DNA of 64,000 nt from Ligustrum vulgare (lineage: Eukaryota > Streptophyta > Magnoliopsida > Lamiales > Oleaceae). Positions within the stretch are counted from its first letter, which is position 1. The number at the start of each line of letters is the position of its first letter. Location of the stretch: NCBI GenBank assembly GCA_963555705.1, contig OY743170.1:31137362-31201361 (forward strand), in the 5' to 3' direction. Made by a program: the position numbers and the translations under genes. Below are positions 1 through 10,757 of this stretch, piece after piece. The notes under the pieces are model-generated. The model was not told where the DNA came from, ran no database searches, and saw only the letters and a program-made list of their open reading frames with translations.

Positions 1-719
1 AATTGCATAAATAATGTAGTAGGACGATATCGCCTTTTTATCTTGCAAAATAAAAGGATAGGACGATGATTTCCTAATTGTATGTATTGTTGGGGAAATA
101 TTAGAGAATCAATCGAAATGAAACCAAACCGAAGCCCGTGTTTACACAGTTTCTTTAAATCGAATTCGTCACTTCACCGGGGTGCAAGAGGTTTTGATCG
201 GTGTTCAATTCTCAGGATAAAATCGGTTGTTGGTTCACGCTGTACAACGTTAACCGCCTGCGAACTAGCTGTGTCTTTCTCTCAAGGAAATTTAGCAAAG
301 GAAGAAACGAACAAGGTTGAAGTTGACTGGAAAAGAAAGAGGAAATAGTTCACTGTCTGTGTTCTTCACTGTCTTGGATGATTCAACCGAGAATGAGGCT
401 CTCCTCTTTATACTGCAAGAGGAAGAGTCTTCCCATTATTTCAATTAATTATGTAACTGAAAAGTTTGAATTCTGTGAAACTAATGAGCTGAGAAAACAG
501 ATGAAATTTATGGAGGGCTTTTATTTTTGAAACTGATGATATTCAGTTTTTCCATTCCAAAAGTGAAACTGTAGAAATAAATTTTCCTTTCAACCAAAAT
601 AATAAAATATTTTTCCAACATGTATATTATGCAGTATCATTTTTTATTTGTTCACTTTCCCATACAGAAGAAGCTTATTTTTAAAATACTTTTCATTGAT
701 AGCCCTTACATGCTTGATT
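1..719. other. AT-rich flank, no gene recognised
   Basis: No recognisable protein motif on either strand; the open frame at 82-348 matches nothing I know. On the minus strand a TATA-like string lies near 398-410. The block sits just 3' of a minus-strand Tat integrase end, so it is where that element's 3' LTR or untranslated tail would be. No second copy that would prove an LTR is visible. Confidence 0.25.
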
Positions 720-1700
720 TTGTTTAACTCTTCTAAATGGTATGCTCCATTAGGCAACATACCTTTGACCCTATATGGACCTTTCTAGTTGGATGACCAT
801 TTTCCATATTTCGGTCTTTACTGTCTAAGGGGAGAATTGCCTTCTAAACTGACTCACCCAAAGTAAAAGACTTGGCTACAACCTTTTTTTTTAAAAGACT
901 TGGCCATCTTCTGCTTTTGAACTTGTAGTTTATCGAGAACGTCTAACTTGAACCAATCTAATTCCAATAAGTTTTGAAACCTGGCTTATATTTTCGACTA
1001 GCCAAATTATTTTGCAAATCCACTCTGATCGATTGTACATTGATTTCCATAGGCAACACTACTTCTTGTAGGTATGCGAGTTGAAATTGAGTAACCTTTG
1101 TGCTACAACGTAGAGATGTTTTGTAAGCCCATAAAGCTTTGATTAAACATTCATGTCAATTCCTAGCATTTTCATCTACCACCTTCCTTATAATATTTTT
1201 GAGAATCTTATTGGAAGATTCGTCTTGACCATTTGACTAAGCGTAATAAGGTGTCGACTTTACTAACTTAATACCAAATTCGTCAAGAATTGTTTGACTT
1301 GATCTCCATTCAAGGACGTCTCATGATCCATCATTAGTGTTTGAGGTACTCCAAACCTGTAGATTATATATATTTTGAGTGAACCTTATGATGCTTCCTT
1401 AAGAGATTTCTTTTAAAGGGACGACTTTGACCCATTGTGTGAAAAAGTACGTAGCTCCTATGATGAATTTGTGTTGTTTGGACAAAGAAGGATAAACCTT
1501 TCCTATCAAATATATCGCCCATCTTCTAAACTACCAAGGCTTAATGATGAGAGAAATTTCAATTGTTGGCATTTTTTGAACTGATCCGTGTTTTTGACAT
1601 GCTAAATAACTTTTAGCATATTGGACACATAATTGTTCCATTTTTGGCAAAAAAGTATCACCTAATGAATAGTCATCTCATCTTCTGACCTTCTTGATTT
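720..1700 (-). pseudogene. Tat-type Ty3/gypsy integrase remnant
   Basis: Reading the minus strand, 800-725 gives a peptide like the C-terminal integrase region of Tat-lineage gypsy elements (GPYRVKGMLPNGAYHLEE). About 1660-1400 gives the zinc-binding tail (CVQYAKSYLACQKHGS) followed by the start of the rve catalytic core. The first catalytic Asp position reads AIYLIG, where the family has a D before L-I-G, so the residue appears lost. No long open frame survives; stops and shifts are frequent. It lies in order after the RNase H and RT remnants at higher coordinates, as expected for a minus-strand pol. Dead gene; lineage call is from motif resemblance only. Confidence 0.6.
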
Positions 1701-1857
1701 GCTCCACAAATTCTTTGTGCACTTCTTCCATAATCGTCTTGGTGTCGATAGGCTTACACATTTTAGCATGATTCTGTCTGCACATTTCTTATATAACTCT
1801 CTGTCTACTAATACGAAGTTTATGTTGTGTAACTTCATTTTTCTGCCGCCATTTTGT

Positions 1858-2665
1858 TCAGGTTTCTCTAAAAGTATTTTGATTTCTTCTCTCTAATCTT
1901 TTGGTTCTCCATGTGCTATACAGTTGAGACCTTCTGCTCTTCATCGGACTGCAGGCATTATTTTTCATATTATACATGGAGTCTACATTTAGTACTTTAG
2001 GATAATTGGAAGCCATTTGAGCTAATTCGTTTGCCAAGTCATTGTATATCCTACTTACGTATTGAAGCTCTACTTGGTCAAATTCTTCTAACAACTCTTA
2101 GGCGACATCATATAAACTTATTATAGAACTCCTTTGGAATTTGAACGTGCCATCTAATTGATGAATTATTAATTGAGAATCACTTTTAACCATCACATTT
2201 TTTACCCCCAATTCTAGTAATAATTCTAAGGCTGAAATAAGAGCTTCGTAGTCAACTTGACTATTGGTACACAAATCGTCCAATCGAAAAAATAATTGAT
2301 GACTTACCTCGAGCGGGGTCTATTAATACCAAATCGAGCCCTGGACCTTCAGCTTTTTTACAACCATCAAAGTATAGTGCCCAAGGCTTCACTTTAAACA
2401 AGTCAATTTCAAACTCAATTCCATTTGGAACATGAACACATAGATGGTCGGCCAAGAAGTCTTCCAATGCTTGATTTCTAATGGCTTTTTCTAGCATGTA
2501 TTTTATTTCACATTCAAACAAACCAAAAGTCCACAATCCAATTCTTTGATGAAATACAAGGTTAGAAAACATGTACTTTATTAAATTTACCTTTGATACC
2601 AAATACATGTTACTGGCCGAAGATAGACCTTTGGTTCTGTAGATGTAAAATAAAGAGCTAAGCAT
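1858..2665 (-). pseudogene. Additional (archaeal-type) RNase H of a Tat-like element
   Basis: Two overlapping open pieces (2665-2261 and 2283-1858) give an RVT_3-like RNase H: ALYFDGCKK (first Asp), YEALISALELLLELG (Glu), VKSDSQLIIHQL (second Asp) and a tail ending ANELAQMASN. This second RNase H between RT/RNase H and integrase is a known hallmark of the Tat/Ogre lineage of Ty3/gypsy, and separates this element from the Athila and chromovirus elements elsewhere in the window. The domain is split by a frame change near 2270, with a stop between the pieces at about 2095, so it is not functional. Confidence 0.7.
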
Positions 2666-2699
2666 AATTTTCTATGACTAAATAATTACATATATACTT

Positions 2700-3890
2700 A
2701 TTCAGCTGTCTACTGAAATAAAAAATTGCTCTTACTTGACCCAATTGGTCTTCTTGTGCGACCATTCCAGTTATAGACTCTTATTCAGCCAATATGTACA
2801 TCATTATTGCCTTTCTTTAAAAGGGTGAGGCTAATACTGATGGTCTTGACAAGTATATCTTCTGGTTGTCAAAAGCCTTTAGATGTTCATCTTTCCAAAT
2901 GAACTCATCTTGATTTCTAATTTTTAAAAGAGGTAAAAAAAGTTTTTGTTCGCCTTGAACAATTGGAAATAAAACGCCTTAAGAAGTTAACTTGACCTAA
3001 AAATCTTTACAACTCCTTATTGTTAAACGGTTTGGCCTCTAATGTGGCATTTTCTTTATTTTTATCAAGCTCTACCCCTCTATTATCTACTAAGAAACCA
3101 AGGAAATTACTCGACTTTACCCCAAATGCAAACTTTGAAGAGTTCAGGCTCAATTTATTGCCTCGTTCGTTCAAATGAACGTTTCAATTGATTAAAATGG
3201 TCTTATTTTTTGAGTTTTTTGACCACTATCATCCAAAAAAACCTCAATAAAATCACCACACATGTCATGAAAAATCAGATTCATTGCTCTTTGATAAGAA
3301 GTCACAGCATTTTTAGGCCGAATGGCATGACTACCTGTTCATACATCCTAGGGACTCTGGCATCTAAAAGTAGATATATATTTCTTCTTCAACTACATAG
3401 ATCTGATTATATCTAGAATAACCATCAGTGGAATCAACTGGGGAATCTACCATTGGCATTGGGTATTTATCTTTAGGCGTTGCTAGATTTAAATTCCTAA
3501 AATATATGCATATGCATATCCTTATCTTTCCATTCTTTTTTAAGATGGGTACAATATTAGAAAACCGTTCCATATATCTAGCTATTCTAACAAAACCTAC
3601 TTTTACTAATCGCTCTATCCCTTTCTTTGTTTCGGGCAATACATTTTGTGCAAAACGTCTAGGTGGTTTTTTATGAGGTTTAAAATTTGGCTTAGTGGAT
3701 AATATATGCTCTACCAGATTTCTATCAAACTTGGGCATTTGCTCATATTTCCAAGGAAAACAATATTTATATTCTTTCAATAAAGAAATTAACTTAGTTC
3801 TAACCTCTTCATCAAGTAGTTGGCTAATAAATGTTGGACAATCTTCTCCTTCATCACCAATGTTTATTCTTACCAATGGATCTTCTGCTT
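2700..3890 (-). pseudogene. Tat-like reverse transcriptase remnant
   Basis: The open piece 3876-3364 encodes the N-terminal fingers of a Ty3/gypsy RT: LVEHILSTKPNFKPHKKPPR, then IVPILKKNGKIRICI, NLNLATPKDKYPMP and DGYSRYNQI. Further 3', 3360-2900 still shows scattered matches to the palm and connection (for example NNKELQRFLGQVNFLRRFI) but across several stops. The catalytic YxDD segment is not recognisable. It is followed on the minus strand by the extra RNase H and integrase remnants, giving the order RT - RNase H - integrase. Confidence 0.65.
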
Positions 3891-4527
3891 GAGCATACCC
3901 CAGTTTCGCAATCTTACCCCCAAGTTAGTAGGGATTCCTTCTTCCAAGCAGTCCACCTTATTGATTTCACTTTGAAAATTGTGTTCGAGATCGATTATAG
4001 CAATCTTGTTCTTCAATAATGTAAGTGCTTTTTCTCCTTTCATCTTTTCTTCGAGCTCACCTGCTTTGAGTAATCACTCTATCCATTTCTTTACTTTGAG
4101 CAATACATTTTGTGCAAAACTTCTAGGTGGTTGTTTAAGAGGTTTAAAATTTGGCTTAGTGGATAATATATGCTCTACCAGATTTCTACCGAACTCGTGC
4201 AATTGCTCATATTTCCAAGCAAAACACTATTTATATTCTTTCAATAATGAAATTAACTTTGTACTAACCTCTTCATCAAGTAGTTGGCTAATAAATGTTG
4301 GACAATCTTCTCCTTTATCACCAAGTTTTATTCTCACCAATGGATCTTGTGCTTGAGCATACCCAGATTTTGCAATCTTACCCCCAAGTTAGTAGGGATT
4401 CCTTCTTCCAAGCAGTCCAACTTATTGATTTCGCTTTGTAAATTGTGTTCGAGATCGATTACAACTATCTTGTTCTTCAATAATGCAAGTGCTTTTTCTC
4501 CTTTCATCTTTTCTTCTAGCTCACCTT
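3606..4527. repeat. 464-bp tandem duplication inside Tat-like pol
   Basis: Two head-to-tail copies, about 3606-4068 and 4070-4527, align at a constant offset of 464 bp (for example ACATTTTGTGCAAAAC at 3641 and 4105; GAGCTCACCT/TAGCTCACCT near the ends). Each copy encodes the RT N-terminal segment with NLVEHILSTKPNFKP, so the element carries the start of RT twice. The copies differ by scattered substitutions and small changes, so the duplication is not recent. Confidence 0.85.
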
Positions 4528-4857
4528 TATAGACAATTAATTTGGTCTTAAGGGCCTTGATCTCTGCCAGAATATTTTGTGTTTGGTTTTGCATTACAGT
4601 TCTTTAATTATCCTCTTGCCCATTAATAGATCTTCAAAGGCCACTATGTTTGGCCACATTTAGGTAAACAATTCAGTAAGATCCACTGTTGAGTATGACT
4701 CTTCACTTCGTGATACCAATTGTGCTTCTTCTTCCCTTTGAACCAGCCTAACTGGTCAATAATCACCCTCGTACATGAATCGTTCTACCGAATCGGCTTC
4801 TGCCATAAAAGGCCGTTGATCTGCGCGTACAACTTTAGCATCTCCTTTATCATTTGT
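4528..4857 (-). pseudogene. Upstream gag-pol spacer remnant of the Tat-like element
   Basis: The minus-strand frame 4594-4334 (IKALKTKLIVYKGELEEKM) is charged and probably helical. It lies upstream of the duplicated RT start. From 4600 to 4857 no clear domain is seen. I assign it to the same element from position only; the function of this part is not recognisable. Confidence 0.3.
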
Positions 4858-6290
4858 TCGTTTGATTTTATACGAATCAAAGTGTACGATATCGTGAGCA
4901 AGAAATAAATTGGACTTTTGAGTCGGGGTTGTTGATCCCACAAAGACTGGTTTATTTGTTATCAATTTACGTTGATCTAAAGTTCCTAGCTAGAGTAAAG
5001 GAAAAACTATACTATGAAAATAAAATTGAAAAATAATCCAATAACGACAATAAATAGAGAAATTCTAGAAATAAAATGATTCAAAGAACTAATAAATAAG
5101 AATTAAACTAATTGCAAAGAAAAATGAAATTAAAATTTGATTTGATCTAACAAATAAAGAAATATCGGGACTAACAATTCCGAAGTAATATTCTAGTTAA
5201 ATTTTGCATCACAAGTTGTTTTCTAAAATTGTGTTTGATCGAAGCCACTCATGTATCCAATTTACCTCTCCTGAGTTCAAATTAGCTCTATTTAACTTAG
5301 TCAACCACATATTTCTATATTGGGTTTGAATTCTTCTTTAGTAAAATGCATAAAATCTCATAGCAATTCATAATTGATCACACGCAACCACAAATTCGTA
5401 TCTCTATTTTTTGTTGAAATTGCCGAATTTTCAGTTGTTAACTCACCTCTCCGATTATGAAAACAATCGCACAATCAAACTAGTGGCCAAACATAATTGT
5501 TTGAATTAAAAATAGAAAAAACTCATTAAACGCATACACACACACACATCACTCAATATGCAAATAAGCTAATTCTTAACATTTTCATCTCATTTGGCTA
5601 ATTAAAACATAATTTCACTTAATTTTCAAATCACTCTTCTATCCTAACTCATGAATACTAACTTTTTTGACTGCCCCGACGAGATTTGATAAGATTTTTA
5701 GGTCAATAATCATCCACATTTCTCATTTCAAGCATCTTTAACTGAATAAAATCAATATTATAAACCCCTTTCTTATAAACTCAAAATTTATTCAAACTAA
5801 GAACACAAGCACAAGATAAGTTAATTATTTTTCAACCAATCCAACTGAATATCATGTAATAACCACAAAAAAACAATAAAATTGCAAATTTTCATAAATT
5901 TTAGGATTAAGCCTCACATATATCAAAATCCTAATATACAAATACCATTTATTTTAATCAACTAGAATAAAAAGGTCAAAATACTCAAATAAACAACTTT
6001 CTTACCATACTTTTCAAGTATAAGATATTAATTATAAACCCAAGAATTTAACTGTAAAACCAAAATATATCTTGGATTTTACCTCAAAATAGAAGAAAAA
6101 ATTGAGCACCCAACATGTTTATAACCATGGCCAGATCTTACTTCCTTTTTCTTTCCTTTTTTTTTTTCTCATTTGTTATTTCCTTTTCTCTCCCTTTTTC
6201 TTCCATCTCGTTTTTTGTTTCTCGGTCCTTCTCTCTTATCGTTTCTTTTCAAGAAACCCATATCTTCTTCTTTTGTTTTAATTAACTAGT
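4858..6290 (-). repeat. Athila/Tat-like LTR remnant (minus orientation)
   Basis: The left end, around GTTGTTGATCCCACAAAG (4926-4945), matches the U5 end of the Athila-like LTRs at 23,028 and 39,802 (GTTGATCCCATGAG, TCGATCACAAAAG) and, reversed, the U5 of the plus-strand Athila LTR (CCTTGTGGGATCGATAAACC). The rest is AT-rich with poorly conserved LTR-like segments to about 6,290. No primer site is visible at its left edge and no target duplication was found, so the limits are approximate. Confidence 0.45.
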
Positions 6291-6530
6291 AGTAAACACA
6301 TGCTTTGCACGTTTTATGAATATGATAAATGTTAAAGTAATGTTTTTAAAGCACTGATACAGTTTTTGAAAATAATTTACATAATTGATATAGTAATTAG
6401 AAGAAAATTGTAAATGATAAATTGATTTCAATTCTTAATGTATTAATATTTTTTGAAAATTTTCATCTAGTTCTTCAAAATATATATTAGACAATTACTT
6501 AAAATGTCAGCTTAATAAATAAATAAAAAA

Positions 6531-6777
6531 CAAAAGATTAACCCCGAGATCTAGTATCGCTTTTTGCATGTCCTCAGAAATAGGTACAAATTCTCCCAAT
6601 TTGTGTCCTACCATACGATCTGTTATATATATAGAAAAATGTTCCTTACCATTATGGATAGCAATCGTATGGGCGATCACTGTGGGTATAATGGTAGATG
6701 CCCAGAACCAAGTTACTATTATTTCTTTTTCTCCTTTTTTATTAAGCTTATCATTTTTTTTAACAAATCGCGTGTGA
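6531..6777 (-). pseudogene. rps19: Nuclear copy of plastid ribosomal protein S19 gene (NUPT)
   Basis: The minus strand encodes [40 protein letters not shown]: clear plastid ribosomal protein S19, a small-subunit head protein that in plants is normally made in the chloroplast. The match begins near residue 12-13 of the usual protein and runs to the C-terminal end; after GEF a one-base shift and an in-frame stop break the tail (GHAK follows in another frame). It has no start codon of its own and lies among transposon remnants, so it is a fragment of plastid DNA moved to the nucleus. A mitochondrial rps19 origin is less likely because that protein has a different N-terminus and the text follows the plastid form. 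Confidence 0.85.
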
Positions 6778-8348
6778 TATATTAAAAAGTAATCTGATAT
6801 CATAAAATATTAGGCAAATCAATATTTTCTATAAAATATATCTATAGTAAGTTGTGAAAAAATTGTGCACAGATAAATTGAATTAATATGTGAAGATATA
6901 TTTATAATGGGGAAAAAATTCGACGATTATTTTTGACCCAACATTTCATCGAACCCATAACTTTTTCAACCACGTTTTCTTAATTTCTATTAAAATCTAT
7001 TAAAAATCTGATTTTAATCATCACCAAACAGTGATTTTATAAATTTAAACTAAATTTCAGTTTTGATTTTTTTTTCCAAAGAGTTTTAAAATTATTTATT
7101 TTATATTCTTAATTAGAAACACAATTAATTTTTTTTTTTATAAATTAATTGATGATTTTGATAAGAATTTAAGTGAGTTTAAAAATATAAAGTTTAACAT
7201 TCACCCTACTTTGAAAAAAGAAAATCTATTTTTATTGGTAACAAAATATAATTGTTTGAATTAAAAATATAAAAAACTCATTAAACGCATAAACACACTC
7301 TTTGAATTATTCAATAGAGTTATCACGAAAAATGAAATTTGATGGGACAATATTCAAAAAATAAATTAAAAAGTAATGAAGCTAAATTAATATTAATTGA
7401 ATAATCAATTGCAATTTAGTCAACGCGGATAAATTATTGTTTTTGATATAAGAATTAAAATAAATGTAAAATGATTTTCAATAAATGAACTAATGATATT
7501 ATTGAGAAAAAGAAAAGAATCTAAGGATAAAATGGAAAATCAAAAGATTCTCAATGTCCACACTTTTAAGATATTTTAGAATCGCGATTTAGTCAACGTG
7601 GATAAATTAATGTTTTGAAATAAGAATTAAAATAAATTCACACTTTTAAGAATTATTCAATAGAGTTATCACGAAAAATGAAATTTAATGGGACAATATT
7701 CAAAAAATAAATTAAAAAGTAATGATGCTAAATTAATATTAATTGAATAATCAATTGCAGTTTAGTCAACGCGGATAAATTATTGTTTTTGAAATAAGAA
7801 TTAAAATAAATGTAAAATGATTTTCAATAAATGAACTAATGATATTATTGAGAAAAAGAAAAGAATCTAAGGATAAAATGGAAAATCAAAAGATTCTCAA
7901 CGTCCACACTTTTAAGATATTTTAGAATCGCGATTTAGTCAACGTGGATAAATTAATGTTTTGAAATATGAATTAAAATAAATTCAAACTTTTAAGATAT
8001 TGTAGATGTAGATGTAGATTGTAGATATAAATGTAGATAGATGTATATGTAGATATACTAATTATTATATAATTGCAAGTAAAGCTCTCAAGTCTTCAAA
8101 TAATATACCATTCAATCCTTCAATTCGATCAATTGAAAATTAAATTCTTGTTATTCTAATTTATTTTATTTAAATCCTTTAAATACTTGTAATTATAAAC
8201 TAGAACCCATAAAAATCATTTACTTAATTTAAGTTCTCATGAAAATATTTTCTTTAATTTAGTCATTCTTTGACTTCGAACATTTGAATATTTGACTTTG
8301 ACTAAATGATTTATTGACCTTTGACTAGTATAAAAATGGGTTATCACA
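6778..8348 (-). repeat. AT-rich LTR-like block with 346-bp tandem duplication
   Basis: Two copies of a 346-bp unit lie head to tail at about 7302-7650 and 7648-7996; TCAATAGAGTTATCACG occurs at 7311 and 7657. Each unit itself contains two versions of a roughly 55-bp subrepeat starting GATTTAGTCAACG. On the minus strand the block begins TGTGATAACCC at 8348, directly after a chromovirus-like tail, so it is probably the 3' LTR of an old minus-strand gypsy element; its other end was not found. Confidence 0.55.
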
Positions 8349-9311
8349 ATCTTATCATCTTCAAAGAATTTCGTCTTCGAAGTTCACTTGATTAAGCTAT
8401 GATCATATGAAGATATTGAGCACGTACATGAACCACTTGTCCATATTTATACTTCTTCATTGAATGATTTTTCTAGTACATTTTAGCTACTCATAGTTCT
8501 CAATCTTTCTATCCTTTTTTTTTTTTTTTTTTTAATTGGTCAAGCTCTTATCAGCTATCTTAAGTCGGTCTTTCTTTAACAATGATAGTGACCGTTGGAT
8601 ATAATTCAAATCTGATACCTTCTTACTAAACCTTATAATCAGGGATCACATTGTAATTTTTTTTTTTAAACAAATCATACTTTAAACTTCTTGGATCGGT
8701 AAACTTGTGAGATTTCCCACCATGACACATTCTAATCTTTGACAAGTGGAATCACTTTAATCAAAAAACTATTTGCTTAATACAAAAGTTTAAATATTAT
8801 AGTTCAGACTAATTTATTCTCACATAATATTGTCACATACGAATGTCATGTCCTCTAATAATCACATATTCTAGTTACCCAATATTATTCTACTAAATGA
8901 TTTTAAGCACTTAATCTTAGCATGTCTACTAATATTCTCAATACATCATTATCATCGTAACATTCTCAATAAAACAAATTTTCCATCCATATGATAAAGT
9001 ATCCCGTGTATATATATATATAATTGAAGTGTTGTGATTTCCTAAACTTTAATTTCTCAAGATTCTAAGGCCAGGCATTGATATCACATTATTGTTTTCT
9101 TCAATGCAATATTCGATATATTGTGCTACCTTATACAATTTTCCATCTGGTGCAACAATTCAAATTTGCATCGTTAGTTACGTACTTGCATCATTTGTTT
9201 CTCCATTTACTTTAAATCATATTTTGCAAAGAAGCTTTTCCACCATTCTATTATTAAATTAAATTCTTAATTAATGTCCATTATCTTCTCTTACTAACCT
9301 CTTTCATCTTA
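8349..9311 (-). other. Degenerate chromovirus 3' end and unresolved flank
   Basis: On the minus strand, 8395-8349 reads CTTCGAAGACGAAATTC then a purine-rich stretch and TGTGATAACCC. This is the usual arrangement at the end of plant chromovirus pol (post-integrase sequence, polypurine tract, LTR start). The remainder to 9,311 has a poly-T run near 8,520 and no domain I can recognise. Confidence 0.35.
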
Positions 9312-9341
9312 CACTAGTACAAAAACGCGAAAAAAAAAAAT

Positions 9342-9543
9342 AGTTTAGGCGTCGGTTCTTCGAGAACCGACGCCTAAAACCGGTTCAGGCGTCGGTTATG
9401 AAGAACCGACGCCTGAACCGGAGGTTTACGCGTCGGTTCACCAAGAACCGACGCGTAAACCTCCGGTTCAGGCATCGGTTCTTCATAACCGACGCTTGAA
9501 CCGGTTTTAGGCGTCGGTTCTTTTGAGAACCGACGCCTAAACT
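9342..9543. repeat. CACTA left subterminal nested palindrome
   Basis: The whole 202-bp block is a near-perfect palindrome centred at about 9442, with arms of about 98 bp. Each arm consists of smaller palindromes such as GGCGTCGGTTCTTCGAG with its complement and GGTTTACGCGTCGGTT. The unit GCGTCGGTT (or its complement AACCGACGC) occurs eight or more times. CACTA subterminal repeats are known transposase-binding sites; the nested arrangement is seen directly. Confidence 0.9.
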
Positions 9544-9726
9544 ATTTAATACATCTTTCAAAATTCGCGCGATTTCATTAATCCTGACCGCGCATATCTC
9601 TCTCTCACTCTCTCTCAACACTTCAACATCGCGAAGCCATCACCACCGTGCCTCCACCAACACCACGACGCCACCAACACCGCGACACCACCACCAACCC
9701 GCCTCCATCTCGTAAGAACTTTACTC
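9544..9726 (+). other. CACTA 5' leader
   Basis: Between the left palindrome and the microsatellite is a short stretch containing TCTCTC repeats and a CCACCAACACC-rich segment, ending CTCGTAAGAAC, which could be a splice donor of a non-coding first exon. No coding motif is seen. Confidence 0.35.
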
Positions 9727-10029
9727 TATGTGTGTGTGGTGTGTGTGTGTCCGTGTATATGTATATATATATGTGTGTGTGTGTGTTTCCGTGTATGTAT
9801 ATATATATGTGTGTGTGTCCGTGTATGTATATATATATGTGTGTGTGTCTGCGTGTATGTATATATATATGTGTGTGTGTGTCCGTGTATGTATATATAT
9901 ATATATGTGTATATGTATATGTATATATATATATGTATGTATATATAAGTAGATCTATATGTGTTTGTGTGTATATATATGTATATATGTGTGTGTTTAT
10001 GTATATATATATTTGTATGTATAAAAATG

Positions 10030-10082
<53 letters not shown>

Positions 10083-10160
10083 ATATATATTTGTATGTAT
10101 AAAAATGTGAATTATTATATATATATGTATATATATATTTGTATGTAAAAAAATTTGAAT

Positions 10161-10233
<73 letters not shown>
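9727..10233. repeat. (TG)n/(TA)n microsatellite with compound repeats
   Basis: About 500 bp of TGTGTG and TATATA tracts. The first part (9730-9900) is a compound minisatellite with a unit of roughly 45-50 bp: TGTGTGTGTCCGTGTATGTA followed by TATATATA. Later parts are long pure TA runs (10035-10077 and 10164-10233). The long frames here encode only Tyr/Ile/Cys/Val repeats and are not genes. Confidence 0.95.
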
Positions 10234-10237
<4 letters not shown>

Positions 10238-10757
10238 TTATAATTTTGGTATTGCAAATAGTTAATTGATATAATTTGAATTATTGGAATTATATTGAAA
10301 TTATGCATGGAATGTTAGGTTATGTAATCATACTTTGAGCATTTTAGGAATTAAGAATTGATTTTGGATTAATTTTGGAGTGGTTGATGATGTTGAAGTT
10401 TGATTTATTGTGTTTGAGTAGTGAATATGTGGAGGTTGAACATTTTTGTTGTATTGTGGCATTTTGATTAATCCTCCTACAGGTTGGGTAAGTCCAACTT
10501 ATAGGGGAGACTCTGTCGAAATTACTGTAGGATTTTATAAATAAAAAATGAAGATAATAGTAATTATAGGTGATTTTCACTATCATAGAATTAACCATAC
10601 TAAATAAATAACTAAACAAAATATATTAGTAAAATTATGAAGTATTCAACGTAATAAATTATCGTATATAGTTGGTTCAAATATATAACTATCATTACAA
10701 ATATTCACTCAAAAGTAATATTTTTTTAATTATATCTTCGCATATAGGTTATTAGAT
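10234..10757 (+). other. CACTA intron/leader with LTR-like motif
   Basis: Non-coding AT-rich stretch upstream of the transposase. At 10475-10550 it holds a motif, including TTATAGGGGAGACTCTGTCG, that recurs at 13282-13337 and in the Tekay-like LTR at 51778-51840. CTACAGGTTGG at 10478 looks like an intron 3' end. The last bases before the transposase, CGCATATAGGTT, could be another splice acceptor. Confidence 0.5.

Noticed and set aside
82..348. 88-codon plus-strand frame at the window start
   Set aside because: No recognisable motif, no splice or promoter context, and it lies in transposon-flanking sequence; length is within chance.
6564..6785. Plus-strand frames over the rps19 segment
   Set aside because: Shadows of the minus-strand plastid rps19 fragment.
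9648..10148. 166-codon frame rich in Cys, Tyr, Ile and Val
   Set aside because: Produced by (TG)n and (TA)n microsatellite in three frames; not a gene.
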